NCBI RefSeq assembly: GCF_963583255.1
Contig: NC_084809.1
Span: 9,922,997 to 9,986,996 of the forward strand
Direction: 5' to 3'
DNA: 64,000 nucleotides
Source: Pyrus communis
Lineage: Eukaryota > Streptophyta > Magnoliopsida > Rosales > Rosaceae
The notes below the pieces were generated by a model, which worked only from the letters and a program-made list of their open reading frames with translations, did not search any database and was not told the DNA's origin. Below are positions 33,449 through 44,137 of the stretch, in pieces. Numbering within the stretch: position 1 is the stretch's first letter; the number at the start of each line of letters is the position of its first letter. A program made the translations under genes and the position numbers.

Positions 33449-35640
33449 TAACTCTCTCTTTACTGTTTCAATTACCCTTTTTTCCTCCCCTGATTCTCTA
33501 TCCCAAATTGTATGGAGTTATATAAGCGAGGGGCAACATATACATATTCAAAAAAATTGCAGATGCCTTTTAGTGCAAGTAACAGCGACTGGATTTTGAA
33601 TTGTTTGTGACAAAGCATTCGGATTTTAGTAATTTTTCTTTGTAGTAATTTATTTGTCCATGAAATTTCCTAGAAGATGACTCGAATTTAAAAAATTCAA
33701 TTATTGCCTTGTGAGAAATGCTAAGGAAACTCTAGTGGAACTCTCCATGGAGTTCTTGTTATCCACAAGAACCAAGATCATTTTTCCGACAAAATGGTTA
33801 GGAAGTTGCTATTCACACCCATTTTTACCTCTCACACACCCTTCTTAATTTTTTGCCACTGATCTTCTTCAATTCATCCAATCTAACGGTCGAAAATTGA
33901 GAGACGTGTGTGACAAGTAAAAATGGGTATGTGGCTAGCACTATCCAATACTTAGCAAGTTGCGTGCAATTGCATTGCAAGAAAACGATAGCATGACTAC
34001 ATTTTTTCCGACACCAGATAAAACTGAACTGAACCTTCTAAGCAAAGAAAAATAAGGAGTGTGATATTCACACACCCCATTTTACTTCTCACATATCTTT
34101 TTAATTTTCGGTCGTCGGATCGGATGAATTGAAGAAGATCAATGAACATAAATTATTAAAAGGTGTGCGAGAAGTAAAATGAGATGTGTGGATAGCACAT
34201 CCTAAAAATAATATATTTGGTCGATCTAATTTACATAGATGAAAATATATGTGTGAAGGTGACTCACACAATAAACGAAGGAGCGAAACGAGCTAATGGA
34301 GTGAGTATCCATTCGAACAAGTAATTAGCTGCTGCTGTGGTTGCTTCTGCAGGCAGCCAAGCTCAGTAACTACCGGATAATTTCATTTGATTGTGAATAT
34401 ACTTTGAGATTCGAAAGTCAAAGCAAAAGCTGCTTTCCCAGAAAGCCTCAAAAAGCAAAAGCTGCCTTCATTTGAAATTGCTTAGCAAAAGTGTTAAGTA
34501 ACTTCTAACTCTTTTAAGTCTATGACAAAATTTAAAATATTCTCAAGCTTTGGTAACAGAATTGAACACAGCGACTGGATTTTAAATTGTTTGTGACAAA
34601 GCAATCAGATTGTAGTAATTTATTTGTCCATGAAATTCCCTAGAAAATGACTCAAATTTCAAAAATTCAATTATTGACTAGCGAGAAATGCTAAGGAAAC
34701 TCTCAGAGTGGGACTCTCCATGGAGTTTCTGTCACCTCACAGTTTAACGTCAATTTCTGTGCCAACATTATAAAACATTGTGCTTAAACATGAGGCGACA
34801 AAGAATACATAGAAAGTCCCACTTTTGATAGAATCTTCTTAGCATTCCTCTCGACTTGTTATCCACACGAACCAAGATCATTTTTCCGACAAAATGGTTA
34901 GGAAGTTACTATTTACACCCATTTTTACCTCTCACACACCCTTGTTAATTTTTTTTCCCCACTATCTTCTTCAATTCATCCAATCCGACAGTTGAAAATT
35001 AAAAAAAATGTGTGAGAAGTACAAATTGGTGTGTGGCTAGCACTATCCAATACTTAACAAGTTGCGTGCAATTGCATTTCAAGTAAGCGATAACATGACT
35101 ACAGTTTTTCCCGCACCAGATAAAACTGAACCGAACCTTCTAAACAAAGAAAAATAATATGTTTGGTCGATCTAATTTACATAGATGAAAATATATGTGT
35201 GAAAGTGACTCACACAATAAACAAAGGAGCGAAACGAGCTAGTGGAGTGAATATCCATTCGAACAAGTAATTAGCTGCTACTGTGGTTGCTTCTGCAAGC
35301 AGCCAATCTCAGCAACTACCGGATAATTTCAGTTGATTGTGAATATACTTTGAGATTCGAAAGTCAAAGCAAAAGCTGCTTTCCCAGAAAGCCTCAGAAA
35401 GCAAAAGCTGCCTTCATTTGAAAGTGCTTAGTAAAAGTGTTAAGTAACTTCCCAACTCTTTTAAGTGTATGACAAAATTTAAAATATTCTCAAGCTTTGG
35501 TAGATTTTTATACAATACATATTGACCGTGTAACTTTTATTCTACCGGCAGTAAGTAATTTTCAACCGCCAGCGCCAAGTTACCAAATTTAAAAGGAAAA
35601 ACGAAGAACACATTTACGATCTCAATGAAGAAACTTAGTT
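33449..35640. repeat. Intergenic region with a ~1-kb local tandem duplication
   Basis: Two copies (about 33583-34560 and 34569-35540) begin 'cgactggattttgaattgtttgtgacaaagc' or its close variant and run through 'caagctttggta'. Unit A has only one copy (24630-25570), so this doubling came after the block duplication. It lies between the divergent NLR and prolamin-like gene 2 and lengthens their shared intergenic region. Confidence 0.8.
34056..34203. mobile_element. 148-bp MITE, second copy of the 25624 family
   Basis: Ends ggagtgtgat and gcacatcct with matching arms ('ttttacttctcaca' / 'gagaagtaaaatga'). AAAAATAA flanks both sides (34048-34055, 34204-34211). The duplicated neighbour at about 35150 and unit A at about 25227 read 'aaaaataat.tgtttgg' without the insertion. 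Confidence 0.8.
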
Positions 35641-35866
35641 GCTGCTACAATTAAAAGTTATAACGTTTAACTGCTCTAGTAATGCTCTTAAAAATGAAAA
35701 ACTGTTGTTAGACTAAATAAAAAATTTAATTCCATTGTAACTTACTCACCTGAGGACTGTATAAATCCTTGGATCTCTTCTCCAACATCGACACAGCTAA
35801 TCTAGTTAACCTTTTTTTTGATACTGATATAGCACATACGTGAGTGCCGAGTTTTTTCCGACAACG
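35640..35866 (+). promoter_or_regulatory. Promoter of prolamin-like gene 2
   Basis: TATAAAT lies at 35760-35766, about 100 bases before the start codon. The region is shared with the orphan promoter at 25880-26035 and, more loosely, with the promoter of gene 1. Confidence 0.65.
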
Positions 35867-36346
35867 ATGTCTAGAGAAGTTCAGGCAATGTTTTCGCTAC
35901 TGCTAATTATGGCAACATGTGCTGCAACCGGATTTGCGCATGTGCCACCCCCATCGCTACTCCCGAACTTTCCCAATATCCCAGGCCTACTGCCACCTGG
36001 GATCCCAAGCTTATTGCCGCCAGGGATCCCAGGCCTGCTGCCACCTGGAATCCCAGGCCTGTTGCCGCCAGGGATCCCAGGCCTACGACCGCCAGTGGAC
36101 CCGGCTGAGATAGCAAAGTGTTGGTCTTCACTTCGGGGTATTCCAGGGTGTGCACAGGAAATTATTACCACAATCTTTACCGGTAAATTTGCGCTAGGCC
36201 CTGCTTGTTGCAAGGCCATCGTCGAAGTTGATGAGAAATGCTTGCCGAAATTGTTCCCGTTGTTTCCTTCTGTTTCCGCATTGCTTAAGAACAACTGTGT
36301 TCAACACAATGATGCTCCTCCTAATGCATTTGGTTCAAAGCACTAG
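35867..36346 (+). CDS. Secreted prolamin-like (ECA1-type) six-cysteine protein 2
   Basis: A single exon of 159 residues. I use MSREVQAMFSLLLIMATCAA as the start because it aligns with paralogue 1 and opens a good signal peptide. An in-frame Met nine codons upstream is less likely. Residues 39-78 are a run of LLPPGIPG octapeptides, about four near-identical units against looser repeats in paralogue 1. The prolamin-like domain has cysteines at 85, 95, 114, 115, 125 and 144 with the same spacing as gene 1. The TGKFALGPACCKA and CLPKLFPLFPS stretches are nearly identical between paralogues. The protein is expected to be secreted. Function beyond the family is unknown. Confidence 0.86.
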   Translation: MSREVQAMFSLLLIMATCAATGFAHVPPPSLLPNFPNIPGLLPPGIPSLLPPGIPGLLPPGIPGLLPPGIPGLRPPVDPAEIAKCWSSLRGIPGCAQEIITTIFTGKFALGPACCKAIVEVDEKCLPKLFPLFPSVSALLKNNCVQHNDAPPNAFGSKH

Positions 36347-37732
36347 CAGGCAGTTGATCTTGTTTTCAGTTATTCACAGACATGCAGGGTTTTGGGTTTT
36401 TCTTTTTACCTTGGGTGCCATTTTTCTTAGCTTTTGGAGACTTAGATCTCACTAAAATAAGAGAATAACAGCTTATAGTGTCATTGAAACAACTCTCTCC
36501 CTCTATATGATAAATTGTTAGATCTTCTTTTGATCTATCGATCCGAGCGATCCATGAGTCCGGATCCTAATGCATAAAGAGACAAATCCTTCAACGGGAG
36601 CAAGAATTTACAAGAACATTTAGAACATTTTCGTTCACATTTCAAATTCCAGCTGATAATTTAACGAATCATGAATCACAAATTGTATCATAGGAAAGCT
36701 GGAAAGTGCAAAGAGAAGAATTTTACATAACACTAGAAATTGAATTACAACACTGTCCATCCAGGATGAACAAGAGGAAGCGAAAATAAGAGACGCACAA
36801 TGAATGCAGAAAAAAGTATAAACATCAGTTTTCCGCTTGAAAATCGTAAGATTTATTTGTAAATACAAGCTGATGACTAAGAATAATTCACAAGTAAATG
36901 AAGATACACGTATATTAATTTTTGGAAAAAACCACTTGTGTAATTGCTGTTCCGTTTGACAGCAAAGACAATGCTCGTTGATCAGTTCATGTACCTGGTG
37001 AGGAGAAAATGTTTTTCAGGTCCATTGCTGAGTTAGAAATCCAAATTCCGCATCTGAAAGACACAGCCAGAGCAAAGCAGGACCGTGAAGAAAGCTTGTG
37101 GGATACTGTGGGGCTTGGATTTAAGGAAGCGTAAAATGGTGCAGGCAAAACTTGCAGGAGTCGAGAAGGTGGTAATTGGCTAATTAAGAATCTGAAAGGA
37201 AAATGTGGTTTCACACTCTTCCACTTGGAAAATTACAAGCCATAAGGAAACCTGAAGAGAATAAAAGTGAAAATGAGAGACTAAAAAAACACAAAAACTT
37301 GTCAAGATATATTCAGAAAATGCATCCATCAAATACTTGAAGTCCCAGATTCTATGTAACAAGAACATGCGAGGGAACAACGAACCTACAAACTCAGAGC
37401 TATCAAGACCGAAATGATAAGTATAATAGTGCATAGATAGAGAAACCTGGATTTATTAGTTTTGCATTATTTTGTGTCATTTTTAAATACTGGTTAATAC
37501 AAACAAATATGCATGTGCACATAAGCGCAAAGGATCAACCCACGCAAACGGGTAAAAAAACAAAACAATCAGAATCCAAGTGGCAGGTTTCATCGAGACA
37601 TGGAAAGCAGGAGAAACAAATTTTTAAAAGTTAAAAAAAATAAAAAATAAAAATAAAAACAATATGAAAAGGCAGTTGCAGAATGTAAAATTGCTTACAA
37701 GACGAGACCATTTAGAGAATGAAGACTTCCAA
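36347..37732. other. Region between two convergent genes
   Basis: Contains the 3' region of prolamin-like gene 2 and probably the 3' untranslated sequence of the RING-CH gene, which stops at 37733. Minus-strand frames around 36987-37434 have no recognisable domain. Confidence 0.45.
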
Positions 37733-39695
37733 CTAATAAAGGCCCAACATTCTTAGCTCTGTCACATGGCTCGGGTCTAGCTCAGGGGCGTTCTTATTAT
37801 CTTCTCGGTCTTCTACAACATATTCCTGGCATCACAAATTGGACAAAGGTACCAGTTAACTTTCAGTTGGAATAATTACTGTAATTCTCTGTCCACATAT
37901 TATGTCTATGAAACATCACGCTGTGTGTAGAGCATAATCCACGATATAACTTGGTTAGATACAACTGAACCTAAGAACTCATAACTTGGAATATAAATTT
38001 TAGTCCTCGATACCAGTAAGATTCAGTATGTATAGTTTGAGTTCCATAGTAAGTTCAAAGTATCAAGAACTAGACCTTTGTTAATTCTTGTTTGGCAAGT
38101 ACATGGTAATGCCGTTCATTGATTCTCTGTCCACATATTATGGCTATGAAGAAGCCATAAAGCAAACCCACCAAAACAATAGCTAAAACTGCAACAAAAT
38201 AATACATGCAATTAGATTGCAGTTAGTGTAATCAGTATGTCTTACACGAAGAACATAGATATAATATAGGGAGTTCAGAGGGCAGTGAGAAGTTAGCATA
38301 CCAGCCATAGTATAAAACCCATACGGGTGCTCCTCATAACCAAACATCTCCCTTAGTTCGTCTCCATAAAATTTGTATACCAGCACTCCCAAGAATGCCA
38401 CAATCTGATGAAAAAGAAAATATTCACAAAATTTCAGGAATGACAAACTGACAGGGAAGTCTTTACCTCTTCTTCTTCCATAAGAGTTTGTCACTTGTTT
38501 GAAGTAACTGAACAACTAACACTAATGTTTAGAGTTACCAATAGTACGAACATTTAAATTTCAAATACCATTAGGATCAGTTCTAACAGTACCCTTCTGT
38601 ACGAAACATAACAGAACCTTGCAAACGTGTGCTACAGCTGACTATTGCTAACCAATCAAACAGTACTTTCTGTTTCTAGTTAATTCTTCTGTGGCCCGTG
38701 CAAAGTTGAATAAAATTTAAGGGAAAATGCCTAAGTTCTTTTATTTGGGGAGAAATACCTATTTGGTAAAATAAAATGAATCCCATTAGTTTTTGTAAAC
38801 CTACCAGTTGCACGATGATGAAAATGAATGCATGATCTCTAGCAACAAGGAACTGAAATTTCAATCTCAACCACCAGCGATCGGGAGGGACATTCGCTCG
38901 TAATATGAACACTGCCCTGCATTCTGTACAATGAGCAAAAGCAAAGCCCTCCTGAAGAAATAAATATATGAATAATTAATACCAAGCCTCTACAAAAGGA
39001 ACATAGTCTTTAAAGAAATAAATAAAAAATGCTTTATTTCACTACTCGTGCCAAATTAGACAAACATCACAAGAATTTCAACACAAGTATGTGCATTTGC
39101 ATTATTCTAAAATGAATATATAAAAAAGCATCTGCAGATCACGAGGAAAGAGCAGGGATGAAGAAAATGTTCACCTTTGTTGACCTCCAGTTATCAAGAC
39201 ATGATCTATGGACATACTTCTGAGTACCTCTGCAATGGCATGGAGCAATTAAGTCTTCCCCTGAGAGACAAATAAACAACGCTAAGATATTTGAATTTCC
39301 TAGCCACCAAATAATGATCGAAAAGGTACATAACTATGATTACTTTCACCAGCAAGTTACTCGTGTATCCTCTACATCATTTGAACCTTTTCATGAAAAA
39401 CTAATGGTGACAGTAAACTGAAGATACACAAAGAAATGCCAGGAACTATAGAACAACCTTCTTCAGCATCAAGGCAAATACGGCACTGTGGTTGCTCTGC
39501 GCTCACCAACTTAGAATTTTCATTGACATCAAGAATTTGTGACTCTTCATCAGTAGCAGGAAAATCACCTAGCACATCTGTAATTTCACATGAGGATGAA
39601 GATTCTGTGGGTCTCTGTGAAATGTCAGACTGACTTAAGATGGGTTCACATTCTGTAATATCTTCCTTATGACTATCATTTGATACTAATTGCAT
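37733..39695 (-). CDS. RING-CH (MARCH-type) membrane E3 ubiquitin ligase
   Basis: Coding exons, in gene order: 39458-39695, 39175-39260, 38805-38951, 38302-38404, 38076-38188 and 37733-37825. All junctions are GT-AG and the phases agree, giving 259 residues. The RING-CH finger (C4HC3) uses C71, C74, C87, C89, H97, C100, C116 and C119, with the family tryptophan at 104 (CLDNWRSTK). It should pass ubiquitin from an E2 to membrane or membrane-associated targets. Two membrane helices follow (about 148-167 and 191-211) with a conserved FYGDELREMFGYEEHPYGF loop between them. The acidic, serine-rich N-terminus and short acidic C-terminus are cytosolic by inference. I set the start at MQLVSNDSH, which resembles related plant proteins. 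An upstream exon at 40582-40611 would then be 5' untranslated. Confidence 0.9.
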
Positions 39696-40581
39696 TGCGA
39701 AGAATGTCGAGTCAGGAGTCCAAAGAAAAAGTCATTGCCAGTGTTATAGCTCCTACAGATCATTTCAAACGGAACTAAGAAAGAACCTATTAGAACAAAT
39801 AGACGAAAAGTACACTGGTTAGGAACCTGCATTACATGTCAAGTTGTTGTTACTAGTTCTATGGAAATTAAAATCTTGTTCCAGTACTAAAAATAATAAT
39901 TTGACATGCCAAACTGCTCTAAGAACTTTCCATAAAACATCCATATGCACAAGTATGAAATATATAGTGCTTAAAGTACCAAGATCTATGCAACAAGATC
40001 GGCAGAAATTTCGAGGATTCAAAAAAGCAAAATGCTAATCATGGATATACCATATACCAATTAAGATTCAAGAAACAATAGGAGCATAATAAACGATTAT
40101 TACTGATTTCGTTGATAGGTACTACAATTCCAAGCTCTTGCAACCAGCCTAACATATAACATGGCCTAATTACTTGACTTATGAAAAAAAAAAAAAAAAA
40201 TATCCCACTGTTTTTATTTATAGGCAAAAAAAAGCCCTTGAATTTTCTTAAATGAATAACCCATCAAGATAATTACATATACTTAGCATAAAATTCCAAC
40301 TTAATTACTCTGTATAGCATCAACTTCAGCTCCAGCTTTCAATTTCCCTATATATAACTTGGCGTCCATACAAAAGAAGGTTTATTTCTTCCCAGAAAAT
40401 TCAATAAACAAATAAAAATCAAGCATGCAATTAATAAATTTAATACATGATATATAATCATAACCCTGAAAATGTGATTAAAGAATACAAATTTCTCATC
40501 AAAAGGAACGCGGTTCAATCAACAAATTAACAAATTTCGAGCAAAGATTGAATTTTTATGAGATCAAATAAGGGGGCTGAC

Positions 40582-40611
40582 CTGAAATTTAGCAGTACGG
40601 GAGATCGCCAT
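40582..40611 (-). other. Probable 5' untranslated exon with a short upstream ORF
   Basis: On the minus strand an ATG (40611) opens ten codons, MAISRTAKFQ, that end exactly at a strong donor (cag|gtcagc). No acceptor before 39695 joins it in frame to the RING-CH coding sequence, so I read it as a leader exon carrying an upstream start. An unseen intermediate exon in 39720-40560 could change this. Confidence 0.45.
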
Positions 40612-41821
40612 CGGACTGAAACAATGCAGGCATCGATTGGATGGGGAATTTGAGAATCGAATTCTAGGGTTCTTATGAATTGAAGTGAAGCGGTGGACTT
40701 TGAAGGGTGCAAGGATGATTAAAAAAATTTGGGATTTTTTTTTAATTTAATTTTAAAATTGTTTTCGTTGAAAAGTAAGCAGGCAGGGTGGGTGGTGGGT
40801 GTAATTAGAAATTGAGCAATCATGGAAATGATGAACAATCATAATAAATAAATATTTAAGACATTAGAAAAAACAAGATCATAAGCAAACAAAAAATGAT
40901 TTTAGATGCATAAAATAATCAAGCCAAGAAATGAAATTGCGTTTTGGTCAAACTCTTCTCACAGATTAAACTAGAAGAGAACACACATTTCGTTTCGTAT
41001 GTGAACAATTTCTCTTAATAAGTGCATATTTTTTTTAATATTATATAATTATTGTTTTATCCTTCTTATCATCTTATGTAAATATTGTATATCAAAAGTA
41101 AGGGTAAATTTGAAATAATAAGTATATGATTGTCATTTTGTCAAAAAAGAAGGTAAAATAGGAAAAATAGATATATGATTGTTATTTTGTCAAAAGGTAC
41201 AAAATTACTATTTTACCCTTATTTTGTCAATAGTGTGCATCAAAAGTGAGGGCAAAATAGAAAAAAAATGAAAATAAGAGTTCTCTTAATAGTATAGATG
41301 TATAGATAATTGTAGTGTAAATTATCTAACGTAGATCATCCTTCATATGTAGACCGACCATTTCTAATATAGATCATTAATTCTATCCTTCTTTTTTTCA
41401 TACGGTCACGTTCCGAGTTCAAAATCTTCCCACTTCATATATGGGCCGGCCTTTTCTAACGTACTTTTCGCTTTTTCTTTCTTTTTCTGATATGATTTTG
41501 CAGCATAGAGTAATCAGTATAAGGTTGAAGTTGACGATTGGTGAAAGGACATATGCCTGGAAAACCAAACAATACGATGCCGGCCAGCCAAACCATATGA
41601 ATCTACACAAACTATGAGCTCCAAACTAGCCATCTATTGCATTTTGTTAATTCTAAGATCCACAGTCTAGCTCATCTAACATGGATGACGAAGACTATAG
41701 ATATTTATAATGCCACAGCTTCATTGTAGTATTGTGGGTTGATTGTAAATATTATATCGTTTGTCAAAAAAAAAAAAAACATTATGAAGTTTTGTTTAAA
41801 AGGTCCTTAGAAAGCATATAA
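40612..41821. other. Intergenic DNA
   Basis: The RING-CH promoter lies at the left end. The remainder is AT-rich with related short phrases near 41090-41280 ('tatatgattgt.attttgtcaaaa' repeated twice). No gene. Confidence 0.45.
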
Positions 41822-43576
41822 GGTCATCTCCAACCGAGGGTTGGCCAGATGGCTCGTTTTAGTCCTCTGGCTCTCTAAGAAATTAATATTTTAATGAATA
41901 GTACATGGCCATATTTGACTCCGTCTCCAACCGATGACCAAAGGACCATAGGGCTCGTTTTAGCCCTGTCACAAAAAACTGTCTCCAACCGAGAGCCATA
42001 GGGCCAAACATAATTTATTATTTAAAACTACAACTTAAATTCAAATCCAATGGTTAAGTGACGTCAGCTAGCCGTTGGATTTGAAATTTTCTTTTGCTAT
42101 AAACAAGGTGGATATTGGACTATAATTCACACAACTTTGAATTCAATCTATTTCAATTCAATCTCTTTCAATTCAATCTTTTTCAATTCAAGTTTGCAAT
42201 GAATTCCAACTTTGGATCTTCTTCAGATTCCAACTAGGGGTCCTCATCCAATTCCAAATTGGAAGCAAAATGGGTGCAAATGTTTTTAAATGTTGTTAAA
42301 TGTTTTTTTTATGTTGTATAATTTGTATGTTGGTTAATGTTATTTAATGTTGTTTCATATTGTTTAATGTTGTTTCATGTTACTTAATTTAATTTAATGT
42401 TGTATAATGGCCTAGGAAGTTATACGAAAAAAATATAATTTAAAAAAAATATATGAAACAAATTTTGTGAAATAGACGTTATAGGAAAAAAAAAAATAGA
42501 ATTTAAAATAAAATGAAACAAATTTTGTGAAATATAAGGTATAGGAAAAAAAATAGAATTCAAAATAAAATGAAACAAATTTTGTGAAATATAAGTTAAA
42601 GGAAAAATTTTGTAAATAAAAAATAATAATAAAACTGTAAAAATAAATAAATAAATCAAATGCAACAGCTAGTTGACGTCAGCTAGCCGTTGCATTTGAA
42701 TTTTAGCTTAAGGATTCCTGTCGGTTATAACCGACAAGAATAATGATTTTTTTGGCCAGCCCCTGGGTTGGCTGGCTAGCTGTATACAACTAGCCTCCAG
42801 CCCTTCAGCCCTTTCAGATTCCTTGGGACCCTCTAAGATTCCACGAGCCCTCTAGCCTAGCCCTCGGTTGTAGAGAGTTTTCGGGCTATTTTCAGCCCTC
42901 TGGACCTTTCGGTTGGAGGCCATCTCTAACCGATGGCTGGCCAGAAGACTTGTTTTAACCCTCTGGCCCTCCAAGATTCTTCAAGATATTAATATTTTAA
43001 TGAACAGTACAATGCCATATTTGCTTCCGTCTCCAACCGAAGGTCAAATGGCCAGAGGGCTCGTTTGAGCCCTATCATAAAAAACCGTCTCCAACCGAGG
43101 GTCATAGGGCCAAACATAATTTATTATTTAAAAATTACAACTTAAATGTTGTTAAATGTTTTATAACAAATATGAAAAACTAGAAATGTTTTTAATAATT
43201 TGTTAAATGTTGTTAAAAACTACAAATTTTGTAAAATAAAAGTTATAGGAAAATAATAGAATTTAAAAAAAATGAAAAATAGAAGTTATAGGAAAATTTT
43301 CGTAAATAAAAAAAAATAATAAAACTGTAAAAAAAATAATAACCTACAGTAATACATTTATACTAAATAATATGCATGTATTTTTGTCGGTTTTAACCGA
43401 CATGATTGATTTGAATTCTGGCCAGCCCCGAGCTGATGCAGCCAGCCCTCCAGCCCTCTCCGATTCCGTGGAGCCCTCTCAGATTCCACAGCCCTTTGGC
43501 CTAGCCCTCGGTCGGAGACGATTTTTGGGCTATTTTCGACCCTCTGGCCCTCTAGATCCTTCGGTTAGAAATGGCC
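41822..43576. mobile_element. Composite PIF/Harbinger-type element (two joined copies)
   Basis: The outer ends ggtcatctccaacc (41822) and ggttagaaatggcc (to 43576) are inverted repeats, flanked by TAA at 41819-41821 and 43577-43579. An internal junction near 42915-42935 shows one copy ending 'ttcggttggaggccatct' and a second starting 'ggccatctctaaccgatggc'. Both copies carry the same subterminal 'ggccagccc...ccctctggccct' phrases. No intact transposase is present. TAA duplications and GGCC-type ends suit PIF/Harbinger (Tourist-like) elements. Confidence 0.7.
42445..42610 (+). repeat. ~60-bp tandem repeat inside the Harbinger-type element
   Basis: Three successive units share 'atgaaacaaattttgtgaaat' and 'aggaaaaa...atagaatt.aaaataaa'. 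They differ by a few substitutions and A-run lengths. A looser relative recurs at 43215-43300 in the second copy. Confidence 0.8.
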
Positions 43577-43579
43577 TAA

Positions 43580-44137
43580 GGGTTTAGCAAAGTTGGCTAA
43601 CCATTTGCACCTCCCACTATGCATAGTACTGATGAATTTGGTGTAATTATTTTATTATTTGTGAAAACAAAGAGTATTTAAAAAGCCAGGTGTTATGAGA
43701 AAATTAATTGAATCAAATAATTAACCAAATTAACCAAACCACATGAAGTAATTCAAATTTTTAATGACAAGGCAAACATTTACAGTGACAAGAATCTCTC
43801 CGATATTCTATCAGAAAATTGGGAAAATCTGATTGTGCAAAGAATATTAATTGTTACAAAATAACAAAAATACTCATTCACTTTTGCTGCATGCAGCTCT
43901 TCAAGTAGTTGAGGGGTAAAAATAAAACCCATCTGATGAGAGATCAATCTTAACGGTCAGTTGGCAGAAAGGATGTTAGAAGTAATCACTTGCAGCTGCA
44001 AATCTCTGGTAAATCCAAATCCCTGGAGGTAATAGGAAAACCAGTACTGCAACCAAGCATATCTTTTACAAATTGACTGCTCCTGATTTTCTCTTTGTTT
44101 TTTGCATTTCTGTTTTGTATTTGTAATGAGAAAAAAT
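43580..44137. other. Intergenic or 3' untranslated DNA
   Basis: No gene. The right end probably holds the 3' untranslated region of the small gene that stops at 44138. Confidence 0.4.

Noticed and set aside
35881..36294. A 137-codon open frame antisense to prolamin-like gene 2
   Set aside because: It exists because the proline/glycine-rich repeats and cysteine domain on the sense strand avoid stops in the opposite frame. It has no start context or family of its own.
42420..42665. An 81-codon Ile/Phe-rich frame on the minus strand
   Set aside because: It is the translation of the ~60-bp A-rich tandem repeat inside the Harbinger-type element.
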